DNA from: JAGVPT01 sp963827085
Lineage (GTDB): Bacteria; Bacteroidota; Ignavibacteria; UBA10030; UBA8401
Direction of reading: 5' to 3'
Length of the DNA: 64,000 bases
Assembly (NCBI GenBank): GCA_963827085.1
Contig: CAWGZY010000002.1
Span: 62,001 to 126,000 of the forward strand
Below, piece by piece: positions 1-8,827 of the stretch. Both the position numbers and the translations under genes were made by a program. A model generated the notes under the pieces. That model worked only from the letters and a program-made list of their open reading frames with translations, searched no databases and was not told the origin of the DNA. The first letter of the stretch is position 1. Every line of letters starts with the position of its first letter.

Positions 1-7
1 ATCCCGC

Positions 8-46
8 TCCATCTTCGCGCCATGCTGAAACGAAGATGGATTTTTT
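8..46 (+). terminator. Intrinsic terminator-like hairpin upstream of the YbbR gene
   Basis: A perfect 10-bp inverted repeat (TCCATCTTCG at 8-17, its complement at 31-40) is followed directly by six T residues. It ends 25 bases before the YbbR start codon. It could end an upstream gene outside the window or act as a leader attenuator; the sequence does not decide between these. Confidence 0.6.
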
Positions 47-70
47 ATTTCTGCATTCATAATCGCTGGC

Positions 71-988
71 ATGAAGAACAAGAACCTTCACATCGCTATT
101 TTTTCGACGCTTTTTGCTGCGGCGTTATGGCTCTCCATTAATATGGGGTACGAATATCAAACCGTCGTCTCTGTCCCCCTCGTCTTAGAGAATATCAAGC
201 CCAACAGGGCGTTGGCAAAACCCGTCCCCCCCATCGTCAACGTGAAGGTCCACGCTTCCGGCTGGCAGCTCGTTGGATTGTATTTCGCCCCCAATGTCCG
301 CTATGTACTCGATATTTCAGACATCTCCAATCGATTCAATTTTGTGACGAGCAAAGATATTGGGGAACGGTTGAAGCTGCCGCAGGGAATCCAAACGGTT
401 GACATCAAGCCCGATACCATTATGGTGGTGCTGGACGATAAAGTAAAGAAAACTGTCCCCGTAGAGCCGGTTGTCGCGATGACGTTTCGTGAGGGATACG
501 GCGTTGTCGGAGACATCGAGTCCATCCCCGACAGCATCACTCTTACGGGCGCCAAAGACCTGCTTGACAAAATCGACCGATGGCAGACCGACCCGCTCGT
601 ATTCTCGGGCTTAAAAAGCGACGTCAACGCTCGAGTCGGAGTTTCCGACACCATGTCCTTCAGCATCACCCCGTCCCCCGCAGCAGTCACTGTTCAAATC
701 GACGTCCAGCCAATTGCGGAAAAAAGTTTTAAAGGAATTCCTGTTGAAGTAAATCAGGTGCCCGGAAACCGTCTCGTCGTACTTATCCCGCCGAAGATTG
801 ATATCATCGTCCGCGGAGGAATAGAACAAGTGGCAGCGGTCGAACAAAAGGATTTTTCGTCGTACATCGATTATAAATCCATCTTGCTCGACACCACCGG
901 CTCCATACAGCCCGTAGTAACCACTCCTAAAGACATAAAGATCGTGCGGCAAGATCCGGAACGGCTGCAGTACGTCGTGAGGAAATAA
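71..988 (+). CDS. YbbR/CdaR-like domain protein
   Basis: A 305-residue protein with one N-terminal membrane segment (about residues 5-24) followed by an all-beta extracytoplasmic part made of YbbR-like repeats, seen in recurring VPVEPVV and IPVEVNQVPG type motifs. In Firmicutes YbbR (CdaR) binds and regulates the diadenylate cyclase CdaA; in FCB bacteria a ybbR gene often follows a DisA_N-type cyclase gene, which would lie just outside the left edge here. That neighbour is not visible, so a role in c-di-AMP control is inferred. The gene ends 3 bases before a strong bidirectional terminator. Confidence 0.75.
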   Translation: MKNKNLHIAIFSTLFAAALWLSINMGYEYQTVVSVPLVLENIKPNRALAKPVPPIVNVKVHASGWQLVGLYFAPNVRYVLDISDISNRFNFVTSKDIGERLKLPQGIQTVDIKPDTIMVVLDDKVKKTVPVEPVVAMTFREGYGVVGDIESIPDSITLTGAKDLLDKIDRWQTDPLVFSGLKSDVNARVGVSDTMSFSITPSPAAVTVQIDVQPIAEKSFKGIPVEVNQVPGNRLVVLIPPKIDIIVRGGIEQVAAVEQKDFSSYIDYKSILLDTTGSIQPVVTTPKDIKIVRQDPERLQYVVRK

Positions 989-1019
989 AAAAACTCAACC
1001 CGCGGGTTGAGTTTTTTTT
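988..1019. terminator. Bidirectional intrinsic terminator
   Basis: The repeat AAAAAACTCAACC, spacer CGCG, then GGTTGAGTTTTTTT forms a near-perfect stem with A and T tracts on both sides. It lies between the convergent YbbR gene and the barrel gene at 1041 and can serve both strands. Confidence 0.9.
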
Positions 1020-1040
1020 ATTGATGCAATGACGTTGAAA

Positions 1041-2714
1041 TTAGAATGGTCTATTCAGCCGCAGAAAGACACTGACGGGCGATTTTACGTCGGTGCGCCA
1101 CGCGAACCCGAGCCGCCAGCTTTCATCGTGCCAGCCGAGTGCAAATCCCAGGTCGGACTTAATAGTATTTTCATCGATCGATGAAAACCCATCCGTGATT
1201 GCCCTCGTCGTTGGAACCAGCGACGCCGCGCCGGCGTCAGCAAATGCTATAAAATTCAGGCTGCTGGGCCAAAAAAATTCATCCTCCATCAACCGGCCGC
1301 TGAGCACATATTCAAAATTCCCTAAAAGCATTCTGTTGCCCGCGAACTCCTTGTAACTAAATGCGGGGAGGGTGGTGACTCCTCCGATCTCGAACGATTT
1401 TTGCGGGATGTAATCTCCCTCAAGCGACCCTGCGCGAACTCGAACATTGATCTTGTCGTAATCAGAGAGAGGCTGAAACCGCCGCACGTCGATAACGATC
1501 TCCGTGAAATCGAAATCGCCGCCGAATTGATCGCCGGCACGTTCCACGCTTGCAAAAATATTCCAGCCAACTGTCCTTCGCCCGCGCCCCTCGAGCGTGC
1601 TCAGGCCGGCAGTTCCCAAAATACTGTGCATCGTTCCTTCTGCTACTGCGGGGTTTTCACGAAAGCTATGGCTCGGCCGAAAAATTGACCAGTCTGTCTC
1701 CTTCGACAGCGAAGAGTAATCGTCGACAAGGTACTGGACCCGGAGTTGTGAAGCATAATCGCTTTCCTTTGTATATCGTGCAGCATTCAAAGAAAAGCCC
1801 TGGCGGTTAAAATAATCGCGGTAATCTTCGTGCCAAAGAATCGACGCAAGGTCGTTTTCACCCAACTTCATAATCCACTCATCTTTTGTGTCCGTGAGGC
1901 TGTGTCCCTCTGCACCAACTTCGTACAATGCATTCCCCGCGGCGAATTGCCTGTCCAGTCCCAAATTGAGCCGCCAGCGATGGAGGCTGAATGCGTAGCC
2001 CGCCGAGCCGAACCCAGAAACAATCTTACTTCCATCCCAGTAAAACTTCTTCTCACTCCCTAAGCCCAGGAATAACCCATCCACTCTGTCATAACGGAAC
2101 AGTAAATGGTCCGGGAATTCGTTTTCATCGAGCCACAGCTGGTTGAATTTGTATGACCTGCTCGGTACGTACCCCGGGCTCATGTACACGGCATCGCGTG
2201 GCGATGAAGTTTCCTTGCTGTACCCTACTACCATTCCACTCCCCTCCTTGACGACCTTGCCGTTGATGGCCCGTGCGTTGCCCGTAATTTTGCCTCCATC
2301 CTTAACGATGATATCTCCGTTAATTGCCAGGGCGTCCCCATGCACAAGGCCGATAACGGTAAGAGTCCCTCCTTTCACAACCACGTTTCCGTCAATCGTG
2401 TCGCTCTGGTCGATACTCGTGTTTCCCGAAAACGTTACCGCACTTTCCGTCGAGCGGTACCGGCGATATATCGATGCCGAATCAGACCCCTCGTCATGTT
2501 CTCTATTTCGATCTTGAACCATTGTTTTCACGTCAGACTCTATTTTCTGGAGCAGGCCGTCCACAAAAGAACTAATCCTGTCACCATCTGTCACGCTGTC
2601 CGTCGAATCCGGCTCAAATATGTACGAGCTGTGGTCTGTTTGGGCAATCACTGAACCGGAGTTTAGGGTAATGAAGAAAAACGAAATGAAAACAAACGGT
2701 AATGATTTATTCAT
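1041..2714 (-). CDS. Bactofilin-like domain fused to an outer-membrane beta-barrel
   Basis: About 557 residues when started at 2714, which has GAGGTG six bases upstream and begins a clear signal peptide (KSLPFVFISFFFITLNSG...AQ). After a short linker with a predicted helix, residues about 85-165 form a glycine- and hydrophobic-rich repeat (GNVVVKGGTLTVIG, GDALAINGDIIVKDGG, GNARAINGKVVKEG) typical of the bactofilin right-handed beta-helix. The last ~300 residues look like a BamA/Omp85-type barrel and end in phenylalanine (RLNRPF), as outer-membrane proteins do. The repeats and the Phe end are seen directly; surface export and a scaffolding role are inference. An upstream in-frame start at 2747 would only extend past the signal peptide and is disfavoured. 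Confidence 0.65.
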   Translation of the reverse strand: MNKSLPFVFISFFFITLNSGSVIAQTDHSSYIFEPDSTDSVTDGDRISSFVDGLLQKIESDVKTMVQDRNREHDEGSDSASIYRRYRSTESAVTFSGNTSIDQSDTIDGNVVVKGGTLTVIGLVHGDALAINGDIIVKDGGKITGNARAINGKVVKEGSGMVVGYSKETSSPRDAVYMSPGYVPSRSYKFNQLWLDENEFPDHLLFRYDRVDGLFLGLGSEKKFYWDGSKIVSGFGSAGYAFSLHRWRLNLGLDRQFAAGNALYEVGAEGHSLTDTKDEWIMKLGENDLASILWHEDYRDYFNRQGFSLNAARYTKESDYASQLRVQYLVDDYSSLSKETDWSIFRPSHSFRENPAVAEGTMHSILGTAGLSTLEGRGRRTVGWNIFASVERAGDQFGGDFDFTEIVIDVRRFQPLSDYDKINVRVRAGSLEGDYIPQKSFEIGGVTTLPAFSYKEFAGNRMLLGNFEYVLSGRLMEDEFFWPSSLNFIAFADAGAASLVPTTRAITDGFSSIDENTIKSDLGFALGWHDESWRLGFAWRTDVKSPVSVFLRLNRPF

Positions 2715-2821
2715 GCGTGGCACCTCAATGGAGATATTTCGGATCATTTTCCAGTCTCGAATACGGTTCGCGTTCGAAAAAGTTGCGGTTTGCAGAATTG
2801 GATTGTGTTACAGTTTGGGCA

Positions 2822-2898
2822 GCTATAGGGCACTTCCTTGATTAACATTACCAAATATTTCGATAAATCACGCTTTCTCGGATAAGTTGTCGGACAAC
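2822..2898. repeat. Degraded third copy of the ~79-bp inverted-repeat element
   Basis: Bases 2837-2865 match 21436-21464 at 24 of 29 positions without gaps. The 15 bases to the left keep GGnCAC in register with GGACAC of the intact copy, and a palindrome (GTTGTCGGACAAC) sits where the right terminal repeat is expected. The terminal repeats themselves have decayed. It lies in the 285-bp spacer between the divergent barrel gene and pdxJ, where no convincing gene was seen. Confidence 0.45.
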
Positions 2899-2999
2899 AG
2901 CAACTATCAGCAAACTCTAACACATCCAGCATTGCTATTGTGATTCTTCATCGAATTTCGTTTATTTTGTAGTTAACTTCAATCGGAAGAAAAGGGACA

Positions 3000-3716
3000 A
3001 TGAAGCTTTCGGTAAACATCGATCACATTGCCACGGTACGCCAGGCTCGCGGCGGTATGGAACCGGACCCGGCGGCGGCGGCGGTCATCTGTGAACAAGC
3101 AGGCGCAGACGGAATTGTGTGCCATTTGCGGGAAGACCGCCGCCACATCAATGACCGCGACGTTCTCGAACTGCGAAAATCGTTGAAAACAAAATTAGAT
3201 TTGGAAATGGCGGCCACCGAAGAAATCGTCTCTATTGCTCTGAAAATTGTCCCTGACCTCGTAACACTTGTTCCGGAGAAACGCCTTGAGTTAACCACAG
3301 AAGGGGGACTCGATGTTGCGGGACACCGCGCGAGGATCGAGAAAACAATTCGCAGGATGCATGACAAGAACATCCTTGTCAGCCTTTTTGTCGACCCCGT
3401 AAAAAAACAGATCGATGCATCGAACGATATCGGTGCGGACATGATTGAAATTCATACCGGAGAGTATGCCGAATCCCGATCGCCCGCTGTTCAGCAAAAG
3501 CTCTTACAGAAGATCAGCATTGTGGCTGAGTACGGGAAGAAACTCGGTTTGGGTGTGAATGCGGGACATGGCTTGAATTACGTCAATGTAGCCGCGGTTG
3601 CTGATATTCCCTTTATTGATGAAATGAGCATCGGCCATGCCATTATTTCGCGATCGATGTTTGTCGGATTGGACCGTGCGGTAAGAGAAATGGTGGATCT
3701 CATAGCTCATCGCTGA
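3000..3716 (+). CDS. pdxJ: Pyridoxine 5'-phosphate synthase PdxJ
   Basis: 238 residues, full length for the family. It condenses 1-deoxy-D-xylulose 5-phosphate with 3-amino-2-oxopropyl phosphate to give pyridoxine 5'-phosphate in the DXP-dependent vitamin B6 pathway. The N-terminus MKLSVNIDHIATVRQARGG is the PdxJ signature with the catalytic His and the phosphate-binding Arg. EIHTGEYAE and GVNAGHGLNYVNV are the conserved TIM-barrel loops further on. No other B6 gene lies nearby, so it is probably a single transcription unit; the next gene is convergent and ends 17 bases downstream. Confidence 0.95.
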   Translation: MKLSVNIDHIATVRQARGGMEPDPAAAAVICEQAGADGIVCHLREDRRHINDRDVLELRKSLKTKLDLEMAATEEIVSIALKIVPDLVTLVPEKRLELTTEGGLDVAGHRARIEKTIRRMHDKNILVSLFVDPVKKQIDASNDIGADMIEIHTGEYAESRSPAVQQKLLQKISIVAEYGKKLGLGVNAGHGLNYVNVAAVADIPFIDEMSIGHAIISRSMFVGLDRAVREMVDLIAHR

Positions 3717-3733
3717 GACGATGATTGCTCTGA

Positions 3734-4318
3734 TCAATCCCCCATTGTCAGCTTGCGGATATCGTCGCGAAGTTTAGCAGCTTTTTCGTACTCTTCTTTT
3801 TCGATCGCCTCGTGAAGCGACGTTTGCAATTGTTCAAGTTTTGATGCGTGTTTCTTGATGACAGCGGGGGGATCGGTTTTCGGCTCGGTGCTTGCCTCTT
3901 CCTCTTCACCGTCGGCAACAATGCCGGCTTCATTCAACACGTCTTCCGCAACAAAGATGGGAACCCCGTACCGCACCGCGAGAGCGATGGCATCGCTTGG
4001 CCGTGAATCCACTTCTTGGCTGTCGCTCACTCCTTCGATCGTTATTTTCGCGTAGAAGGTGCCGTCGCGCAATTCATTGATGTACACGTCTTGCAGCGAT
4101 ACGCCGAATGTATCGATGATATTTTTCATCAGGTCGTGCGTAAGCGGACGCGGCGGCTTAATCCCTTCCATCTCCAATGCAATCGATTGAGCTTCAAATG
4201 CACCGATAATGATCGGCAATCTGCGTTTGCCGTTCATCTCTTTCAGGATCAGCGCATACGCTCCGCCGCTTGACGGACTTGTCGATAATCCTAAAATATC
4301 AACCTGAACTTTCTCCAC
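3734..4318 (-). CDS. Bifunctional nuclease family protein (DUF151) with UVR motif
   Basis: 194 residues. Residues about 1-135 carry the DUF151/BFN domain, with conserved stretches LPIIIGAFEAQSIALE, RPLTHDL and SRPSDAIALAVRYGVPIFV. Residues about 150-190 form a UvrB/UvrC-type helical hairpin (LHEAIEKEEYEKAAKLRDDI), a combination common in bacterial members. Some plant and Thermotoga relatives have RNase/DNase activity, but the biological role in bacteria is unsettled. It is the last gene of a minus-strand run behind etfA, 90 bases downstream of that stop codon. Confidence 0.85.
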   Translation of the reverse strand: MEKVQVDILGLSTSPSSGGAYALILKEMNGKRRLPIIIGAFEAQSIALEMEGIKPPRPLTHDLMKNIIDTFGVSLQDVYINELRDGTFYAKITIEGVSDSQEVDSRPSDAIALAVRYGVPIFVAEDVLNEAGIVADGEEEEASTEPKTDPPAVIKKHASKLEQLQTSLHEAIEKEEYEKAAKLRDDIRKLTMGD

Positions 4319-4408
4319 GCCAAATCCTCTCGAAAAAAAATCTTTACACCTAAAGCGAGTATATAAAAAAGTACTCTGAATAGCAACTCAGCACGTCACA
4401 ATTGCATT

Positions 4409-5383
4409 TTATTTTTCTTTAGCTCTTTTAAGTTCCGCAGTCAATGCCGGTACAACGTCGAAGGCATCACCGACAATCCCATAATCGGCAATAGAAAAAA
4501 TCGGTGCGTCTTTATCTTTATTGATGGCAACGATATACTTTGAGGATGACATTCCAGCAAGATGCTGCACCGCACCGGAAATTGCAACGGCAATATAGAG
4601 GGACGGTGCTACCGTCTTTCCAGTCTGCCCAACCTGTTCGTCGTGCGGCCTCCATCCTGCATCAACAACGGCACGGGACGCGCCGACGGCGGCATTCAAT
4701 ATTGAAGCAAGGTCTTCAATGAACGAAAAATGTTCCGGGCCTTTCAGCCCGCGCCCGCCGGAAACAATAATGTCTGCCTCCGCTACATCTTTCTTTCCGC
4801 TCGACGTTTTTATCTCTGTAGCAACAGCCCCAAAATCATCATCCGTAAGAGGAATATTTCTTTTCTCAACAACAGCCGATACAGGTGACGCTGTGCCGGC
4901 AGAAAAAACGTTCGGCCGGAGAGAAAAAATCTTCACCGCCGATTTTACGCGGACATCAACCGTCCCTTTTCCTGCATAGACGGGACGCGCGGCAATAACA
5001 TTGCCATTTTCAACGCGAAGAGCCGTGCATTCTGCCGCCAGCCCTGCATCGATTTTCACCGATACCCGCGGCGAAACGTCTTTTCCTAAAGAGCTCGCCG
5101 GAAAAAAAACAAGCTCAGCCGACTCCTGCCGTACAATTTCTGCCACAACTTTCGCATACGCGGTCGTGGAATAGTTCTCGAGGCGGGAGTCCTCGACAAC
5201 AATCACTTTGGCCGCACCATACCCTCCGACCTCGCCGGCGATCGAGGAGACATTCCCGCCGACAACCAACGCAACAACTTCCGCCGAGAGTTGGTCTGCA
5301 ACTGTCTTTGCTGCCCGAACAACTTCAAAGGCAGTCTTCCTAAATCGATTATTTCGCTGCTCAGCAAACGCGATAATTTTCAT
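4409..5383 (-). CDS. etfA: Electron transfer flavoprotein alpha subunit
   Basis: 324 residues from the ATG at 5383, where KIIAFAEQRN begins and an AAAGAAG ribosome site precedes; the 31 extra codons upstream overlap the end of etfB and are rejected. The C-terminal FAD-binding domain is plain: GGRGLKGPEHF, the Arg-containing VVDAGWRPHDEQVGQTGKTV, then IAVAISGAVQHLAGM and IVAINKD. With EtfB it carries electrons from acyl-CoA and similar dehydrogenases to the quinone pool through an ETF oxidoreductase, which is not in the window. It lies 22 bases after etfB. Confidence 0.95.
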   Translation of the reverse strand: MKIIAFAEQRNNRFRKTAFEVVRAAKTVADQLSAEVVALVVGGNVSSIAGEVGGYGAAKVIVVEDSRLENYSTTAYAKVVAEIVRQESAELVFFPASSLGKDVSPRVSVKIDAGLAAECTALRVENGNVIAARPVYAGKGTVDVRVKSAVKIFSLRPNVFSAGTASPVSAVVEKRNIPLTDDDFGAVATEIKTSSGKKDVAEADIIVSGGRGLKGPEHFSFIEDLASILNAAVGASRAVVDAGWRPHDEQVGQTGKTVAPSLYIAVAISGAVQHLAGMSSSKYIVAINKDKDAPIFSIADYGIVGDAFDVVPALTAELKRAKEK

Positions 5384-5405
5384 AACTTCTTTATCCTGAG
5401 TATAA

Positions 5406-6152
5406 TCAGATGACTTTTGCCTCTTCGCGGAGCAATCGCACGAGTTCCGGAACCGCTGAAGCATCCGTTCCCACAATTTTGCCGGGAGCTTTCGCCGCCG
5501 GTTTCTTCAATGCTAGAACTTCGACTTTCGATTCGACTGGGCTGATCGGCCGTTCTTCAATGTGCTTCCGTTTTGCATCCATAATTCCTTTTAGCGACGG
5601 ATAGCGGGGCTGGTTCAAACCTTTCTGGGCCATGATAACGACGGGCAATTTAGAATGAACGACTTCATTTCCCCCTTCAACCTCCCTTTCAGCCACAACA
5701 GCGCCCGCTGTAATTTCCAATTTCACGGCAACAGAAATGGACGGCATGCCGAGCATCTCCGCCACCAGACCGCCGACCTGGGCATCATCGTAATCGATAG
5801 ATTGCTTTCCGCACAACACAACATCGGGGGAATATTCTTTAGCATAGTCAGCAAGGGCGCGCGCGACGGCATACGAGTCGCGCGTCGAAGGATCCTTCAG
5901 CAGCACAGCCCTATCGCAGCCCATCGCCAATGCTTTTCGAAGCGCTTCCTTGTGCGTCTCGCCGCCGACCGAAACGACGACGACCTCGCCGGTGAATTTT
6001 TCACGCAGTTTCAACCCCTCTTCGACGGCATATTCGTCATACGGGTTGAGCATGAAATTCACTCCCGTTGTATCGATGGTCTTCCCGTCGGCAGCGACAT
6101 TCACTTTCGTCTCTGTGTCGGGAACGTGGTTAACGAAAGCTAAAATTTTCAT
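5406..6152 (-). CDS. etfB: Electron transfer flavoprotein beta subunit
   Basis: 248 residues from the ATG at 6152, which gives the usual EtfB start MKILAFVNHVPDTETKV; the open frame runs further upstream into hisC but that part is not EtfB-like. The AMP-binding signature region is recognisable (VALCGKQSIDYDDAQVG-type loop, read here as VLCGKQSIDYDDAQVGG), followed by KLPVVIMAQKGLNQPRYPSL, where the substrate-dehydrogenase recognition loop normally sits. It forms a heterodimer with EtfA encoded next. It begins 16 bases after hisC, so hisD-hisC-etfB-etfA is probably one transcript. Confidence 0.95.
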   Translation of the reverse strand: MKILAFVNHVPDTETKVNVAADGKTIDTTGVNFMLNPYDEYAVEEGLKLREKFTGEVVVVSVGGETHKEALRKALAMGCDRAVLLKDPSTRDSYAVARALADYAKEYSPDVVLCGKQSIDYDDAQVGGLVAEMLGMPSISVAVKLEITAGAVVAEREVEGGNEVVHSKLPVVIMAQKGLNQPRYPSLKGIMDAKRKHIEERPISPVESKVEVLALKKPAAKAPGKIVGTDASAVPELVRLLREEAKVI

Positions 6153-6168
6153 AATGGTCTGGAAACCT

Positions 6169-7242
6169 TCACAGAAGTTCTTGGAGGACGGCAAGAAATG
6201 TCGTGTTTTCTTTTTCCGTACCGACATTGACGCGGAGCGTCCGTTCGAGCATAGGATATGAACTCACATCACGGACAAGAACGTTTCGCTGAAGGAGCCG
6301 GTGAAACAGCGAACCCGCATCGTGGCGCGTTTTAAAGATAAGGAAATTTGTGTCGGAAGAAAATACTTCGACGCCATTGAACGAACGGAGAGCGTTGAAC
6401 AAAATCTTCTTTTGATTTTTGATGAATGCGATCCGCTCGTCGACGACCTCCTTCCGTTCCATAAGCTTCATAGCAACCGATGCCGAAAATGCGTTGACAG
6501 TGAACGGGATTTTTGGCTTCAACAGCTCAGCACATAACGCCGGCCTTGCAAGAAGATAGCCGATCCTGAGGCCGGCCAGGCTGAAGGCCTTCGAAAACGT
6601 CCGCAAAACAATGAGCCGATCGTGCTTTTCGAGGAGCCATTGAACGCTTCGCTTCTCAGAAAATTCTATATACGCTTCATCAACAAGAACAAGAGAAGAA
6701 GTGCCGGTTAGAATTGTTTCGACATCATCAACCGAGATCGACTGGCCCGTCGGGCTGTTGGGGGAAACAAGGACAATGAGCGCCGGTTTTTCTTTTCGGG
6801 CAGAATCCAGAATTTCTCCTGACGGGAAGGATAGGTCATCGTTCATCTTGACCGATACCACATTGCCGTCAAACACCGTGACCGCTTTTTCGTAGAGAAA
6901 GAATGACGGGGATGGAATCAACACCTTTGTTCCTCTGGAAACCGTTGCCATAAGGATCGTGTACATCAACTCGTTCGAACCATTCCCAGCGATAATCCCT
7001 TCCTCCGGATGGTGGACGAATGACGAAAGCGCGTGAAGCAGTTCCGTGGGAAATACATCGGGATAGCGGTTCCATGAACTCTTTAGAAACTCCTCGGTAA
7101 GCTCGCGCTTGATGTCGTCAGGTACGTCGAATGGATTTTCATTCTGATTGAGTTTGATCAACCCTGGCTGAAGCGCTTTCCCTTTAACGGTATACGCCTC
7201 CAACGACCGCACGCTTGGCTTTATGTTGTCGAGAAAATTCAC
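6169..7242 (-). CDS. hisC: Histidinol-phosphate aminotransferase
   Basis: 357 residues, a fold-type I PLP aminotransferase. It has the HisC-like N-terminus ending in KLNQNENPFDVP, the GNGSNELMY phosphate-binding loop, the Asp/Tyr pair in VLVDEAYIEF, and the PLP lysine in RTFSKAFSLAGLRIGY. It transaminates imidazole-acetol phosphate with glutamate in histidine synthesis; HisC enzymes may also act on aromatic amino acids. Its start overlaps the hisD stop by 4 bases, so the two are translationally coupled. No other his gene is present in the window. Confidence 0.92.
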   Translation of the reverse strand: MNFLDNIKPSVRSLEAYTVKGKALQPGLIKLNQNENPFDVPDDIKRELTEEFLKSSWNRYPDVFPTELLHALSSFVHHPEEGIIAGNGSNELMYTILMATVSRGTKVLIPSPSFFLYEKAVTVFDGNVVSVKMNDDLSFPSGEILDSARKEKPALIVLVSPNSPTGQSISVDDVETILTGTSSLVLVDEAYIEFSEKRSVQWLLEKHDRLIVLRTFSKAFSLAGLRIGYLLARPALCAELLKPKIPFTVNAFSASVAMKLMERKEVVDERIAFIKNQKKILFNALRSFNGVEVFSSDTNFLIFKTRHDAGSLFHRLLQRNVLVRDVSSYPMLERTLRVNVGTEKENTTFLAVLQELL

Positions 7243-8531
7243 CGTTGTTTTCTCCTTCCGCGCAAACGGGCAGAGAGAGCATGCGCCGTCAGCCCCTCAT
7301 GCTCGGCAAACCGAGCGACTTTCTCGCTGACAGATTCCATTGCACGCTTGGAGTAATTGACGACGCTCGATTTTTTCATGAACGTATCGACTGAAAGGGG
7401 CGAAAAGAATCGGGCGGTCCCCTCCGTCGGAAGAACATGATTCGGTCCGGCAAAGTAATCGCCGACAGCTACCGGCGAGAAGTTTCCGAGGAAGATAGAG
7501 CCGGCATTTCTGATCTTTTTCAGCACAGCGTCGTCGTTTTTCGTAATAATTTCCAGATGCTCTGGCGCAAGTTGATTGACAATATCTTCTCCCTGCTGCA
7601 AATCCCTCACCAGAAAAATAGCCCCATGATTTTTCAGTGATGAAGCGATAATTCCACTTCGTGGAAGGATAGTTAGCAGCTTCTTCACTTCTCTCTTCAC
7701 TTCTTCTGCAAGCCGCGGACTTGTGGTGACAAGAATTGAAGATGCTGACTGGTCGTGCTCAGACTGAGCCGCCATATCCGAAGCAATAAAATCAGGTCGT
7801 GCACTGTCATCGGCAAGAATAACAATTTCACTGGGACCTGCGATGCTGTCAATACCTACTTTGCCGAAAAGCATTTTTTTTGCTGTTGCCACGAAAACAT
7901 TCCCGGGGCCGACAATGACGTCAACGGCTGGAATTATTCTTGTGCCGTACGCGAGGGCAGCAACAGCCTGTGCCCCGCCGACCCGAAACACTTTTTTAAT
8001 TCCAAGGATTGCGGCAGCGGTCAGCACATCGCGATGGACGTTTCCATCTCTGTCCGGAGGCGAAACCAAAACGATATTTTTCACGCCGGCAACTTGTGCA
8101 GGAATGACGTTCATCAGCACGGTGGAGGGATATGCGGCTTTCCCTCCAGGAACATACACACCAACCCGCTCGACGGGAAGATACCGCTGCCGAAGATCGG
8201 AGCCAAACTTTTCCTTCATTCTCCATGACGCACGTCGCTGGCGGCTGTGAAATCTTCTAATCTTTTTTGCGGCTTCGACGAGAAGATGAACAAATCCAGG
8301 GTCGGCATTTGCCAGCGCTTTGCTAATTTCCCTTTCAGAAACAGCGAGAGATGTCAATACCGCACCGTCGAACTTCTTCGTGTAGAATCGAAGCGCATCG
8401 TCTCCGTGAAGTTGAATTCGGCGAATAATAGCGGCAACAACTCTCTCTATGCCTGGAGATGACGTGTTGGAGTTTCGCAAAATGACTTGGTGATAAAAGC
8501 GCGAAGAGCGAATGTCGAATTGCCGTACCAT
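7239..8531 (-). CDS. hisD: Histidinol dehydrogenase
   Basis: 430 residues, the usual length. It catalyses the last two oxidations of histidine synthesis, L-histidinol to L-histidine with NAD and zinc. Conserved blocks are YVPGGKAAYPSTVLMNVIPA, VDVIVGPGNVFVATAKK, DSIAGPSEIVILAD, the zinc-ligand and catalytic region SEHDQSASSILV, and the C-terminal GPNHVLPTEGTARFFSPL. It is the first gene of the run hisD-hisC-etfB-etfA. The 296-base spacer upstream contains repeats only. Confidence 0.95.
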   Translation of the reverse strand: MVRQFDIRSSRFYHQVILRNSNTSSPGIERVVAAIIRRIQLHGDDALRFYTKKFDGAVLTSLAVSEREISKALANADPGFVHLLVEAAKKIRRFHSRQRRASWRMKEKFGSDLRQRYLPVERVGVYVPGGKAAYPSTVLMNVIPAQVAGVKNIVLVSPPDRDGNVHRDVLTAAAILGIKKVFRVGGAQAVAALAYGTRIIPAVDVIVGPGNVFVATAKKMLFGKVGIDSIAGPSEIVILADDSARPDFIASDMAAQSEHDQSASSILVTTSPRLAEEVKREVKKLLTILPRSGIIASSLKNHGAIFLVRDLQQGEDIVNQLAPEHLEIITKNDDAVLKKIRNAGSIFLGNFSPVAVGDYFAGPNHVLPTEGTARFFSPLSVDTFMKKSSVVNYSKRAMESVSEKVARFAEHEGLTAHALSARLRGRRKQR

Positions 8532-8639
8532 AATCCTCAGAAATAAATTTCTGGAAAAATATACTTATAAATCGTACGACAATCAACGGAATGAGAAAAA
8601 GAGGGGGATTTTCTAAATCTAGGCAAGAGGCATCCATCT

Positions 8640-8716
8640 CGTTCCCAAAATCTCTTTGGGAACGTATCACCACGAAGCGGTGCATCCGTTGCGTTCCCAA
8701 TCAGAGATTGGGAACG
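8640..8716. repeat. Pair of CGTTCCCAA palindromes
   Basis: Two closely spaced palindromes share the same arms: CGTTCCCAAA/TTTGGGAACG at 8640-8664 and CGTTCCCAAT/ATTGGGAACG at 8692-8716. Each is preceded by a GCATCC direct repeat. A short CACC/GGTG hairpin lies between them. This is a dispersed palindromic repeat type; nothing coding overlaps it. Confidence 0.7.
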
Positions 8717-8741
8717 AGAAAAAAGGGGGCTAGCGTTTAGT

Positions 8742-8820
8742 AGATGTCGGACACCTTTTTAAATGACCCTACTGATTACTTCAACATATCGGAATTACCT
8801 AGATAAGGTGTCCGACATCT
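8742..8820. repeat. 79-bp inverted-repeat element, copy 1
   Basis: Perfect 16-bp terminal inverted repeats (AGATGTCGGACACCTT at 8742-8757, complement at 8805-8820) bound a 79-bp non-coding element. The internal motif ATATCGGAATT starts 44 bases from the left end, exactly as in copy 2 at 21420. It sits between the stop of the peroxidase gene and hisD. Confidence 0.8.
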
Positions 8821-8827
8821 CATAACA

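Noticed and set aside
301..690. Long antisense frames over well-supported genes throughout the window
   Set aside because: They are shadows of genes on the other strand, lack ribosome sites and have no domain-like sequence.
2744..2932. 62-codon minus-strand frame with paired cysteines
   Set aside because: It overlaps the degraded repeat element, has no ribosome site and no recognised family.
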